From positions 1,054,001 through 1,118,000 of the forward strand of contig JADJQT010000002.1 in assembly GCA_016712595.1 (NCBI GenBank): a DNA stretch of 64,000 nt. Reading direction: 5' to 3'. This DNA comes from Rhodospirillales bacterium (GTDB lineage: Bacteria > Pseudomonadota > Alphaproteobacteria > Rhodospirillales > Defluviicoccaceae). A model generated the notes under the pieces. That model was not told the origin of the DNA. It saw only the letters and a list, made by a program, of their open reading frames with translations, and made no database searches. Shown here one piece after another: positions 28,175 to 37,045 of the stretch. The position numbers and the translations under genes were made by a program. Position 1 is the first letter of the stretch. Each line of letters begins with the position of its first letter.

Positions 28175-29494
28175 CTAACGATAGGCGGACAAATCGCCAT
28201 CGCTGGAGAGCAAAAAGACGGTGCCGTCCGCCACCACCGGTGAAACGGCGAAACCGTCGGACAATGAGCGGTTTTCCACAATCCGTCCATCAGCGGCCGA
28301 GACGGCGGCAAATCGGCCATCGCTGCTGACGACCAGCAGCCGCTCGCCGGCGAGTACGGGACCGAACCAGAGGATCGGCCGGCTGTGATCCTTTTCGTCC
28401 TCGAATTCCGCAAGCTGCGTCACCCAGGCGATGCGGCCGTTGTCGGCGTCGATGCAGACGAGAAGGTTATCGTTGGTCAGCTGATAAAGCTGATGTCCGG
28501 CGAGCCAGGGGCTTTGCGTGCCGCCGATGTCCCGGTCCCACAATCTCTGACCGCTGCGCATGTCGAAGGCGGCAAGGACACCTCCCGCGCTGATCGCATA
28601 GGCGCGCGCGCGATCGATCACCGGCCGCGCGCGGATTTGCGCCAGCGACGACAGCTCGTCGGTCCGGCGCGCGGGCGCCAGCGATTCGGACCACAGAGGC
28701 CGGCCGGTATCGGTCCTCAGCGCGACGATTTCGCCGGACGAGAACGGAGCGACGACGACGCTTCCGTCGGAAGCGGAGTTGGCGCCTCCCACCAGCCGGG
28801 CCGTCTCGGCCAGTCCCTGGTAGGGTGGCCACGCGTCGCTGCCGTCGGTCGAATTCAGCGCGCGAAGCTCGTTTTCCACGGTCACGACGAACACCAGCCC
28901 GCCTGCAACCGTTGGCGGCGCGTGCATCGGTAAACCGACGTTGCGTCGCCAGACGCGCTTGCCGGTGAACGCATCAAGGGCAATGACCTTGGAGAAGCCG
29001 GTGGCGACGTAGATCTTGCCATCATCGAAGGCGATGCCGCCGGGCTCGGCATCGTCGTCGTCTTCGTTCTCGGCGAGGTCATTGCTCCACAGGCGCTTGC
29101 CGGTCCGCGTATCGAATGCCGAGACGACGTGAAGCGCATCGATGGTGAACACTCTGCCGTCGGCGACGACGGGAGGCGGCAGGATTGGCCGGTCATCGTC
29201 GGTCCCGGTGCCGATGCTGACCTGCCATGCCGGCCGGTTCAGTCCTCCCGCCTCAACGTTCTGCATCGAATGGGTGGCGATGCCACCCGCCTGGGGCCAG
29301 GATGCGTTCAACACCGGCGCTGGCAGGACGATCGGCTCAGTACTGGCACGCGGATCGGCGGTTAACGCCCGCTGGTGCTCAAGCACCGAGATGCGTTCGC
29401 CCGGCAGCGGTGGCGCGTCGGCCTCGCCGAACCATGTATCGCATCCGCTAAGCAGCAAGGCTGCCAGCACGATTGCTTTCCACTGCCGTGCCAT
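28175..29494 (-). CDS. bamB: Outer membrane protein assembly lipoprotein BamB
   Basis: BamB is an eight-bladed PQQ-type beta-propeller lipoprotein that helps BamA insert outer-membrane proteins. The ATG at 29494 gives MARQWKAIVLAALLLSGC, a lipoprotein signal with lipobox LSGC. Repeating blade motifs are visible: AFDTRTGKRLWSNDL, ALDAFTGKRVWRRNV, ALRTDTGRPLWSESL, AFDMRSGQRLWDRDI, CIDADNGRIAWVTQL. The 439-residue length is slightly longer than E. coli BamB, with an N-terminal extension before the first blade. A longer open frame upstream (to 29701) is inside the adjacent gap and discarded. It sits between the YfgM-like gene and der. Confidence 0.94.
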   Translation of the reverse strand: MARQWKAIVLAALLLSGCDTWFGEADAPPLPGERISVLEHQRALTADPRASTEPIVLPAPVLNASWPQAGGIATHSMQNVEAGGLNRPAWQVSIGTGTDDDRPILPPPVVADGRVFTIDALHVVSAFDTRTGKRLWSNDLAENEDDDDAEPGGIAFDDGKIYVATGFSKVIALDAFTGKRVWRRNVGLPMHAPPTVAGGLVFVVTVENELRALNSTDGSDAWPPYQGLAETARLVGGANSASDGSVVVAPFSSGEIVALRTDTGRPLWSESLAPARRTDELSSLAQIRARPVIDRARAYAISAGGVLAAFDMRSGQRLWDRDIGGTQSPWLAGHQLYQLTNDNLLVCIDADNGRIAWVTQLAEFEDEKDHSRPILWFGPVLAGERLLVVSSDGRFAAVSAADGRIVENRSLSDGFAVSPVVADGTVFLLSSDGDLSAYR

Positions 29495-29538
29495 ACGTCC
29501 GCTCCGATACTTCGATTTAAGTCCGCCGTTGCGCGCGA

Positions 29539-30204
29539 TCAGTTCTCGCCGATCTGCGCCACTAGCTGCCGGGCGCGGGCACGCAGATCGGGCGGTGCCT
29601 GCGAATCGGCCGCCAGCGCCGCCAGGGCTGATTTCGCCTCGGCCGCGTGACCGGATCGCCAGTCGAGCAGGGCAGTCAGTTCGCGAGCGGAATAACGCCA
29701 CGGATTTGAGTCCGCCGTCAGCGGTTGCAGCTTGGCGCGGACGGTGTCGGCGTCGATGGGAGAGGCCTCACTGCGCATGGCGACCATTGCGTCAAAAATG
29801 ATCGCGAGATCACGATAAATTTCCGAGCCGGCCGTTTGCTGCAGCTGCTGATAGGCGCGGCGGGCTTCCTGGGGGTCGCTTTTCTCCAGCAGAGCCGCCT
29901 GCTGAAACGCGGCAAGCAGCGCATATCCGGCCGGTCCGTGCTCGGCGATGGCCTGCATCGCTTGTTCCGCCGCGTTTCGATCCTTGCCCTCGATCGCCAT
30001 CGCCGCGAAAAACTCGGTGGATGCCGCGTCGCGCGCCGCGCTTTGGTGATTCTTCCACACCGTGTAACCGGCAACGGCGGCAACGAACAGCGCCGCCGCG
30101 GCGATGACGTAGCCGCCGAAGCGCTTCCACAGCTTGGCATAGCGCTCGCGACGGATGTCCTCGTCGATCTCGCGAAGCAGGCTGTCTTGCGAAAGGTCGT
30201 TCAT
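29539..30204 (-). CDS. YfgM-like tetratricopeptide membrane protein
   Basis: A 221-residue protein with a short cytoplasmic N-terminus (REIDEDIRRERYAKLWKRFG), one transmembrane helix (about residues 30-49) and a periplasmic part of TPR-like helices. This is the layout of YfgM, a SecYEG-associated periplasmic chaperone-like protein. The helical repeats (for example AEQAMQAIAEHGPAGYALLAAFQQAALLEKSDP, quoted in part) are typical. The ATG at 30204 matches the family start MNDLSQDSLL. It is the first gene of the conserved yfgM-bamB-der set. Confidence 0.88.
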   Translation of the reverse strand: MNDLSQDSLLREIDEDIRRERYAKLWKRFGGYVIAAAALFVAAVAGYTVWKNHQSAARDAASTEFFAAMAIEGKDRNAAEQAMQAIAEHGPAGYALLAAFQQAALLEKSDPQEARRAYQQLQQTAGSEIYRDLAIIFDAMVAMRSEASPIDADTVRAKLQPLTADSNPWRYSARELTALLDWRSGHAAEAKSALAALAADSQAPPDLRARARQLVAQIGEN

Positions 30205-30321
30205 CGTACCCGTGTCTCGGTCAATCTCGCGCGTGCTCGCGCCGCTGGCTCCAAAAGGCGCGACACCATACGCGCTCAAAGCGCGTGTGACAAACTTGCG
30301 GACGGCGGACGGCTTCGCGCC

Positions 30322-31149
30322 TCAGCCACCCGGCTCTCCGGCGGGGGCTTGGATCGCCGGCGAGGCGGTTCGGATATGGCGCGCGCACGCGTCGCGGAAG
30401 ACGCGGGCGTCGACGGCCAGGGTTCCCGGCTCGGCGCCGTTGATGGCAACGGCGGACGTCAGCCCGGCGATGGCCGGGGCTTCCCCGGGGGCGGCGATCA
30501 GCAGTGGCGAGCCGGAATCACCGCGGGTGGCGTCGCAGTCGGTTAACAGCACACGGCCTTCGGCCAGATGCTCGAGGATGGTGCAACCGCGATGCACGGA
30601 GAGCATATGCGGGCGATCCTGGCTGTATCCGGCGCGCCATAGCGAAATGCCTTTGATCGCCTCGGCCGGGGTGAGGGGGCGGATGGCGAGAGGGCGAATG
30701 GTCAGCGGTTGCTGCAGCACGATGATCGCCCAGTCCTGGGTGATGCTCTCCGGCGTCAGGTGCAAGGCAGGTATCTCGCCGCCGGCTCGTTCGATCTTGC
30801 GGCCGATGCCGTGAGCGAAGAACTCGCCGCGGCGATAGCCGGCGAGAAAATGCAACTCTTGCGGAGCAACGATTCGCTGGGTGCGCACGTCGTAGAGACA
30901 ATGCGCAGCGGTCAGGACGGCGTCTGCGGCGATGAGGGTGGCGGTGCAGTGCCCGCCGTCCTTGCGGTTGAGGCGGCCGATCGCCTGCCACGGCCAGGCC
31001 GACGAATCGACCGGCGTCCGGTCGTCGGGGCCGACGATCCCAGGCAGGAGAGGCCGTTCGGCCGCCGCGGCCATCGGCGTGCCGGCGACGACGAGTGCCA
31101 TGCCGAACAGCAACGCAAACACCCAGCCGGCGGCTATCCGGCGGCTCAT
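30322..31149 (-). CDS. Secreted trypsin-like serine protease
   Basis: A 275-residue S1-family protease with a signal peptide (residues 1-29, ending AAAA). The catalytic triad is readable: His in VLTAAHC, Asp in TQDWAIIVL, Ser in TRGDSGSPLL. Gly at the oxyanion hole and cysteines in AAHC, VHRGC and LTDC are compatible with disulfides in the periplasm or outside. The residue six before the catalytic Ser is Asp in LLTDCDATRGDSG, suggesting trypsin-like specificity for Arg/Lys, which is an inference. There is no PDZ domain, so it is not of the HtrA type. It stands alone upstream of a divergent small lipoprotein gene. Confidence 0.9.
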   Translation of the reverse strand: MSRRIAAGWVFALLFGMALVVAGTPMAAAAERPLLPGIVGPDDRTPVDSSAWPWQAIGRLNRKDGGHCTATLIAADAVLTAAHCLYDVRTQRIVAPQELHFLAGYRRGEFFAHGIGRKIERAGGEIPALHLTPESITQDWAIIVLQQPLTIRPLAIRPLTPAEAIKGISLWRAGYSQDRPHMLSVHRGCTILEHLAEGRVLLTDCDATRGDSGSPLLIAAPGEAPAIAGLTSAVAINGAEPGTLAVDARVFRDACARHIRTASPAIQAPAGEPGG

Positions 31150-31299
31150 TGGTCGTATCGCCCGCCACGCTGGGGCAAGCCCCGCGCCGGCAGCCGATCG
31201 GGTCTCGGTTCGCGACGCATTAACCTCTGCTCAATCATCAAGGCGCAAGATCGAACAGGCGGCACCCCCGGCCGGGTTGTACGAGACGAAAGGACGCCG

Positions 31300-31662
31300 A
31301 TGATCCCGCTCACGCACATGCGCCCCCTTCGCCGATGGTGCTCTCGCCTTGGCGGTGCAGCGATGCTGCTCGCCGTGAGCATTTCATTGAGCGGGTGTTT
31401 CGCCGCGCTCGGCGCTGGAACCGTCGTTGCCAGCAAGAAGACTCCGATCGATCATGTCGTCTCGCTGTTCACCGGCAAGGATTGCTCGATCGTGCGCAAG
31501 AATCGCGGCGATACCTACTGTGTCGAAGACGAAGTTGCCGCACCGGTCTCTGTCTACTGCTATCCAACGCTGGGAGAGGCCACCTGCTACGCGTCGCCCG
31601 ACCCCTATCCCGGCGGCCAGCGCAGGCTCGGCAGCATCGCCGGCGTGGCCGCCGGCGGCTGA
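31300..31662 (+). CDS. Small cysteine-containing lipoprotein, function unknown
   Basis: A 120-residue protein with a type II signal peptide ending in lipobox LSGC (about residue 33). The mature part has four further cysteines spaced DCSIV, YCVED, YCYPT and TCYAS, probably forming two disulfides in the periplasm, and ends with a Gly-rich tail. The region KKTPIDHVVSLFTGKDCS looks like the core of a conserved domain, but I cannot name it. The ATG at 31300 follows AAAGGA at a good distance. It is divergent from the protease gene and may share its control region. Confidence 0.75.
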   Translation: MIPLTHMRPLRRWCSRLGGAAMLLAVSISLSGCFAALGAGTVVASKKTPIDHVVSLFTGKDCSIVRKNRGDTYCVEDEVAAPVSVYCYPTLGEATCYASPDPYPGGQRRLGSIAGVAAGG

Positions 31663-31774
31663 TGCTCTCGTGTTCTGATCGCCGGCCCAGATGGCGGGGC
31701 TCCGGCTGCTGAGTACCCACGGCTCGGTCCTTGGCCCCGCCTGATCGCCCCGATCGTCGGCGCACGGCCTCGGG

Positions 31775-32857
31775 TTACTCCGTGTCGGGTGCGGCCGGCC
31801 GGGGCGGCGCGGACGCTGCGAGCGCGCGCTGCGAGCGCATCGATGCGGCTGGCGATACCGCCTGTGGTCGCCAGCCCGCCAGCGCTTCGGCCAATCGGTC
31901 GAACGCCTCGTCGTCTCCCGGAACACCGAACCGCAGCCATTCCTGCTGCTCGTCAAATCGCCGGACGAGAATTGCCGCACGGGCCAGCATCTCGAACAGT
32001 TCCCAGGCGCGCGTGTGCTCGATCAGCCGGAAGAGGCTGGTGCCGCCCACGGCGCGCAGGCCGGTGCGCATCAGCAGTCCGTCGAGCCGGCCGGCGGCGG
32101 CCTTGAGCCGCACCCGCGCGGCGCGTGCCCATGCGCCGTCGGCGAGGGCGACGGCGCCGACGGCGGCGGCGGGTCCGCTCACCGCCCACGGACCCAAAGC
32201 CCGGCGCAACCGGCTCGCCAAAGGCTCGCCGAGGAGGGCGAACCCCAGCCGCATGCCGGCGAGACCATAGAATTTGCCGAAGGAGCGGAGCACCACCAGA
32301 TCCGGCCGGCCGGCGTGCGATGCGAGGCTGATTTCCGGCGCGACGTCGGCAAACGCCTCGTCGACGACGAGGAGGCGGCCACGGCCGAGGTGCAGCAGCC
32401 GCTGCGGATCAACCGTCCGGCCGTCGGGATTGTTGGGATTGGCGATGACGAGAATGCCGGCGTCCTCTGGCAAGCTGTCGGAGATGCCAACTTCGATGAC
32501 GCGGTGTTCACCCGCCGCCCAACAGGCGCGATGCTCGCGATAAGTCGGGCCGACGATGGCGACGCACGCCGGCGGCAGCATCCGGGGTAGCCACTGGATG
32601 ATCGCCTGCGATCCGGGCGCGGGCACTACATGGGCAGCGTCGGCCACGCCGTAGCACGCCGCCGCCGCCTCGCGCAGCCACGCATCGAGCGCCGCGTCCG
32701 GTAGTCGGTACCAGTACTCACGCGCGAGGTCGGGCAAGGGGTAGGCGTTGGGGTTGATGCCGGTGGACAGATCAAGCCAGCGGTCCCGCGGAATCGCGTA
32801 CCGCTCCGCCACCGAATCGACTTCGCCGCCGTGTTGCAGGTCGTCCTCCGACATCAC
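31775..32857 (-). CDS. cobC: Threonine-phosphate decarboxylase (cobalamin aminopropanol arm)
   Basis: A 360-residue PLP-dependent fold-I aminotransferase-like enzyme. In cobalamin synthesis it decarboxylates L-threonine phosphate to aminopropanol phosphate. Motifs: DLSTGINPNAYP near residue 29, VVPAPGSQAIIQWLP, VIANPNNPDGR (substrate/PLP contact), VVDEAFADVAPE (PLP Asp), and LRSFGKFYGLAGMRLGF with the PLP-binding Lys. The long Ala/Pro-rich C-terminal tail (after about residue 335) is unusual. cobD/cbiB, often adjacent, is missing here. Start could be either of two adjacent Met codons (32857 or 32854). The name cobC follows the aerobic (Pseudomonas denitrificans) nomenclature; the same enzyme is called CobD in Salmonella. 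Confidence 0.9.
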   Translation of the reverse strand: MMSEDDLQHGGEVDSVAERYAIPRDRWLDLSTGINPNAYPLPDLAREYWYRLPDAALDAWLREAAAACYGVADAAHVVPAPGSQAIIQWLPRMLPPACVAIVGPTYREHRACWAAGEHRVIEVGISDSLPEDAGILVIANPNNPDGRTVDPQRLLHLGRGRLLVVDEAFADVAPEISLASHAGRPDLVVLRSFGKFYGLAGMRLGFALLGEPLASRLRRALGPWAVSGPAAAVGAVALADGAWARAARVRLKAAAGRLDGLLMRTGLRAVGGTSLFRLIEHTRAWELFEMLARAAILVRRFDEQQEWLRFGVPGDDEAFDRLAEALAGWRPQAVSPAASMRSQRALAASAPPRPAAPDTE

Positions 32858-33445
32858 GTCACCTCCCGTGCCGTCATCGAGTCACGGGGCATCGAGTCAC
32901 CGGGCGACCCGCATGTCTGGCGCGCGCCGGAACGGAGGCGGAAAGGCGATCTTACGGTCCTGATCATGTCCATCGAGGCAAGGCGATCGGCTTTTGCGCG
33001 CAGCGCAGGCGCAAGCACCGCGAACGAACAACATTGGGTGGCAGGAGAGCTGCGGCGCGGCGAAGCCAGCAGCAATGCCAATACTCTATCACGGGACTGT
33101 GCGCTTTCCATCCCTACAACCGCAGAACCCACCCATGTGTTGAATGGACCCAGCCTCTCGCTCCGTCATTCCGGCCTATCGTTCCGCTATCAATGAGAAT
33201 TGGCTTTCGTGCATGCGATTGCCAGGGCCGATCGGACCAGGGTCGCGTTCGACCTTGTGCAAACTGCCGGTGGCGAAGCGAGCGAAACGGCCGAGCGCCA
33301 GCCTCAGGACCGAATGAGGCTCACCACCGCTCGCACAGTCAGTCCGGGTCGACAACCGGCCGTTCCGTTAATGGCGTCCGCTCTCAGGGAGGAGGCGACG
33401 GGTTTACCCCATCGATGAATGGGTTCGCCTCCCGACATATCGGCG
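32858..33445. other. Gene-free region between cobC and treS-mak
   Basis: 588 bases without a supported gene; the small open frames here lack ribosome sites and look random. I looked for a cobalamin riboswitch upstream of cobC and did not find its core boxes. Two imperfect 15-base direct copies (CATCGAGTCAC followed by GGGG or CGGG) lie at about 32875-32905. Near the far end is the hairpin listed at 33391-33432. Confidence 0.5.
33391..33432 (-). terminator. Hairpin just downstream of treS-mak
   Basis: A perfect 8-bp outer stem GGAGGCGA / TCGCCTCC (33391-33398 with 33425-33432) encloses an inner near-perfect stem ACCC(C)AT / ATGGGT. It starts 14 bases past the treS-mak stop on the minus strand. 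There is no U-tract after it, so it may block 3' exonucleases or aid a Rho-type stop rather than act as an intrinsic terminator. Confidence 0.4.
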
Positions 33446-36400
33446 TCAATCCTGCCGCGATAGACGCTCCAGGACACCCAGCACGCCACCTACGGGAATC
33501 GCCAGCCAGTCGGGACGGTTCGCCGCCTCGTAGCACACTTCGTAGAGGGCCTTTTCGAGCAGGAACAGATTGAGCAGTTCCTCGAACGCGGCGTCGTCGG
33601 CCGGCACGGACGGGCATCCATCGACTTCAGCGCGATAGCCGGCGAGGAACTGTTTGCAGGCCAATCCATGCCACGCCGCCATCTCCGTGCGTAAAACCTC
33701 GGCGACGCCGGGACGGACCTCGGGCCGGCGGTGCACCGCGGAATAGGCGGCGTAGTCGAAGGAGCGGAGCATGCCGGCCACGTCCTTCAGCGGCGATTGT
33801 TTCGCCCGCCGCTCGGCCATCGGCCGCAAGGGCTCTCCTTCGAAGTCGAGGATGTAGAAATCTTCGCGAACGACGACGACCTGGCCAAGATGAAGATCGC
33901 CGTGGACCCGTGTCTTAACGACATTATAGGTCTGGTTGCGGATACGAGCGATGGCGGTGTCGATGTCGGCGAAGCGCGATAGCAGGTCCTCGACGTCTTG
34001 ATGCAATGTCTCGTTCAAGCCGGATGCGCGGGCATGCTCGAGGTCTTCACGCGCTCTGCGGGCCTGATCGAGGACCCCGTCCGTCCAGGCGATGACATCG
34101 GCGTTGCTGGTCGGCTCAGGCTGGAACGCGGGATCATCGACGGGCAGCGCGAACGCCTTGTGCATCTCGGCAATGCGCCGGCCCAAAGTCTCTGCCAGAG
34201 CGGCGTAGACGACGTGGGCATCGACTTGCTGTGTTGCCTCGTCTGCCGGCATGAATTCGAGCTGGCCAACAAGGCGATCAAGATAATCGAGGGTGAACCC
34301 CCAACCGTCGCCTTGATTGCGGACAAACTTTTGCAGAACCGCGATGGCTGTCGGCACGCCATCGGCGTCGATAAGCTCGACCGAACCCAGCAGCGCCGGA
34401 GCATTCTCAAAACCGCTCACATCCGTCAGGAACCGGCCAATTTCAACCTCGGGATGGATGCCCGGCTCGATCCGCCGGAAGGCCTTGAGGATGACATCCT
34501 CGCCGATGAGTACCGACGTGTTGCTTTGCTCGCGGCCCAGTCGCCCGGCTGCCAGCGCGTCGATGTCGTCGAACAGGGGAAATGCCTTCGTGCGTCGAAA
34601 CATGAGCCGCCCGCCACGAGACGTCGGGAGTTCCTTCTGGTCCCGCGCGCCAATCAAGACGGCGCGCGCGAACTGCGGGCTCGCCATCGCGTCATGAATG
34701 GCGCCGATTCGCCCACCAATGCGGGCGCGTGCCAGTGTAAACGCCTGCAAACGGCCGAATGGATCATCTTGAGTGGTTTCCCAGGCGATCGCCAGCGGTA
34801 GGAGATAGCGTTGGCGCCGCTCTTCGCCGCCGGGAGTCGGCATTACCGCGTCGATCAGCGCGATGAGAAAATCCTCGCTGCCGGAGGCGTATTCGACGGC
34901 GTCGGCGAGATCGATCCGATCGATCCGGCTGCCTTTGGCGGCGAACCAGCGCTGGTTTGGCAGGAAGTCGGGCAGGATTGTCTGCCGCAGTAATGTGCCG
35001 TTGCCACCATCGATCACGCTTGCCCAGCTTCGGTTCATGATCAGCGTTCGAAACTCGGGAAGCGGCGCGACATGGGGTTCGTGCCACTTGGGCGCTTCCG
35101 TCTCCTCGGCGAGAAGGAACCAGTAAAAGCCGTATCCCGGCATGGTGATGAAGTAAGGCAGCGTGCCCACCGGCGGAAACGCGCTCTTGCCCAGCAACTC
35201 GACTGGCACGCGTCCGTTGAACGCCGCAAGATCGAGTTCCGCCGATTGGGGTGCCGCACTCATGTTGGCGATGCACAAGATCGTCTCCTCGCCATCGGAG
35301 CGCAGATAGGCGAGAACCTTGCGGTTATTCGGGTAGAGAAAGGACAGACTACCGCGACCCAGCGCCTTATGCTGCTTGCGTGCCGAAATCAGCCGGCGCA
35401 TCCAGTTGAGAAGCGAAGCCGGCTGTCGCAATTGCGCTTCGGCATTGACCGCCTCGTAACCATAGATCGTGTCCATGATCGGCGGCAGATAAAGACGCTC
35501 CGGGTCGGCGCGCGAAAATCCGCCGTTGCGGTCGGGAGACCACTGCATCGGTGTGCGCACGCCGTTGCGATCGCCGAGGAAGATGTTGTCGCCCATGCCG
35601 ATCTCGTCGCCGTAATAGATGATCGGCGTGCCCGGCATGCTCATCAGCAGGCTGTTGAGCAGTTCGATCTTGCGTCGGTCACCGGCCAACAGCGGCGCCA
35701 GCCGGCGGCGGATGCCGAGATTGATCCGCGCCCGCGTCTCGGCGGCATAGAATTGCCAGAGGTAATCGCGTTCTCGATCGGTGACCATCTCCAGCGTCAA
35801 CTCGTCATGGTTGCGCAGGAACACGGCCCACTGGCAGTTGTCCGGAATGTCGGGCGTCTGGCGCATGATATCGGTGATCGGGTAGCGGTCTTCACGCGCC
35901 AACGCCATGTACATGCGCGGCATCAGCGGGAAGTGAAACGCCATGTGGCATTCGTCGCCATCGCCGAAGTAGGGCCGAACGTCTTCCGGCCACTGGTTGG
36001 CCTCGGCCAGGAACATCCGATCGGGGTAGTGGTCGTCCAGCCACTGGCGCAGGCGCTTGAGGACGAGGTGCGTTTCGGCCAGATTCTCGTTATTCGTTCC
36101 CTCGCGTTCGACCAGATACGGCACCGCGTCGAGGCGCAGCCCATCTACGCCCATGTCGAGCCAGAAGCGCATGATCCGGGTGACTTCGACGAAGACGCGG
36201 GGATTATCGAAGTTGAGGTCTGGCTGGTGCGAGAAGAAGCGGTGCCAATAGTAGGCCTTGGCGACCGGATCCCAGGTCCAGTTGGATAATTCGGTATCGC
36301 AAAAGATAATCCTGGTATCGACGTACCGCTGGTCGCTGACGCTCCAGACGTAATAGTCGCGCGCGCGCGACCCAGGGGAGGCAGTACGGGATTCTTGAAA

Positions 36401-36736
36401 CCACGGATGCTGATCCGAGGTGTGATTGATCACGAGCTCGGTGATGACCTTCAGCCCCCGCCGGTGGGCCTCCCGGACAAACTGTCGGAAGTCGCGCAAA
36501 GTCCCGTAAGCCGGGTTGACGTTCCGGTAGTCGGCAATGTCGTAGCCGTCATCGCGCAACGGCGATGGATAAAAGGGGAGCAGCCAGATTGCCGTCACCC
36601 CCAGCTCGGTAAGGTAGTCGAGTTTCTGGGTTAAGCCGGCGAAATCGCCAATTCCGTCACCGTTGGCATCGTAAAACGCTTTGACGTGCGCCTCGTAGAC
36701 AATGGCATCTTTGTACCAGAGCGGATCGCTGTTCAT
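33446..36736 (-). CDS. treS: Fused trehalose synthase and maltokinase
   Basis: Residues 1 to about 550 are trehalose synthase (GH13): maltose and trehalose are interconverted. The GH13 signatures are ELVINHTSDQH, GLRLDAVPYL (nucleophile Asp), FLAEANQWPEDV (acid Glu) and FLRNHDELT (third Asp). Residues about 620-1096 are a maltokinase (Mak/Pep2): DFLPNQRWFAAKG near its start and the kinase motif HGDLHLGQVVV...YILDFEGEP (catalytic Asp and DFEGEP). The fusion converts trehalose via maltose to maltose 1-phosphate, the substrate of GlgE for alpha-glucan synthesis. The ATG at 36736 follows GGAAG and gives the family start MNSDPLWYKDA; the frame to 36904 is not conserved. No glgE or glgB is in the window. 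Confidence 0.95.
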   Translation of the reverse strand: MNSDPLWYKDAIVYEAHVKAFYDANGDGIGDFAGLTQKLDYLTELGVTAIWLLPFYPSPLRDDGYDIADYRNVNPAYGTLRDFRQFVREAHRRGLKVITELVINHTSDQHPWFQESRTASPGSRARDYYVWSVSDQRYVDTRIIFCDTELSNWTWDPVAKAYYWHRFFSHQPDLNFDNPRVFVEVTRIMRFWLDMGVDGLRLDAVPYLVEREGTNNENLAETHLVLKRLRQWLDDHYPDRMFLAEANQWPEDVRPYFGDGDECHMAFHFPLMPRMYMALAREDRYPITDIMRQTPDIPDNCQWAVFLRNHDELTLEMVTDRERDYLWQFYAAETRARINLGIRRRLAPLLAGDRRKIELLNSLLMSMPGTPIIYYGDEIGMGDNIFLGDRNGVRTPMQWSPDRNGGFSRADPERLYLPPIMDTIYGYEAVNAEAQLRQPASLLNWMRRLISARKQHKALGRGSLSFLYPNNRKVLAYLRSDGEETILCIANMSAAPQSAELDLAAFNGRVPVELLGKSAFPPVGTLPYFITMPGYGFYWFLLAEETEAPKWHEPHVAPLPEFRTLIMNRSWASVIDGGNGTLLRQTILPDFLPNQRWFAAKGSRIDRIDLADAVEYASGSEDFLIALIDAVMPTPGGEERRQRYLLPLAIAWETTQDDPFGRLQAFTLARARIGGRIGAIHDAMASPQFARAVLIGARDQKELPTSRGGRLMFRRTKAFPLFDDIDALAAGRLGREQSNTSVLIGEDVILKAFRRIEPGIHPEVEIGRFLTDVSGFENAPALLGSVELIDADGVPTAIAVLQKFVRNQGDGWGFTLDYLDRLVGQLEFMPADEATQQVDAHVVYAALAETLGRRIAEMHKAFALPVDDPAFQPEPTSNADVIAWTDGVLDQARRAREDLEHARASGLNETLHQDVEDLLSRFADIDTAIARIRNQTYNVVKTRVHGDLHLGQVVVVREDFYILDFEGEPLRPMAERRAKQSPLKDVAGMLRSFDYAAYSAVHRRPEVRPGVAEVLRTEMAAWHGLACKQFLAGYRAEVDGCPSVPADDAAFEELLNLFLLEKALYEVCYEAANRPDWLAIPVGGVLGVLERLSRQD

Positions 36737-36890
36737 TTTTGCCGCTTCCCGTCCGTTCAACTCCGCACCCGCGCCCCTAAACGTTCGGCTCGCGGATGTC
36801 AATCTAACGCGCGCGCTGGCGAAAGGATGCGCTTGAGGTAGGGGCAGCGATCGCTGGCTGGCTGGCGGCTGAGGCGGAGGTGGCGCGCGC

Positions 36891-36925
36891 AAAAAAAGCC
36901 CCACCGCCAGAAGCGTGGGGCTTTT
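36891..36925 (-). terminator. Rho-independent terminator after the OmpA-like gene
   Basis: AGCCCCAC (36897-36904) pairs perfectly with GTGGGGCT (36915-36922) around a 10-base loop, extended by three A-T pairs. On the minus strand the stem is followed by seven U (complement of 36891-36897). It lies 121 bases downstream of the OmpA-like stop. On the plus strand it would be followed by TTTTCT, so it could work in both directions. Confidence 0.85.
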
Positions 36926-37045
36926 CTATGGGCGATTATGCCGACGTATGGAGCGCGGCCGCGTCGGATTCGCTGTAACTCGGGCGAAACCGACGCGACT
37001 TTGATTTACCGGCTCTTCTGCAGACTCGAAATAATCTGATCGAGC

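Noticed and set aside
32858..33445. Cobalamin riboswitch before cobC
   Set aside because: No GCCACTG box or matching conserved blocks were found on the minus strand.
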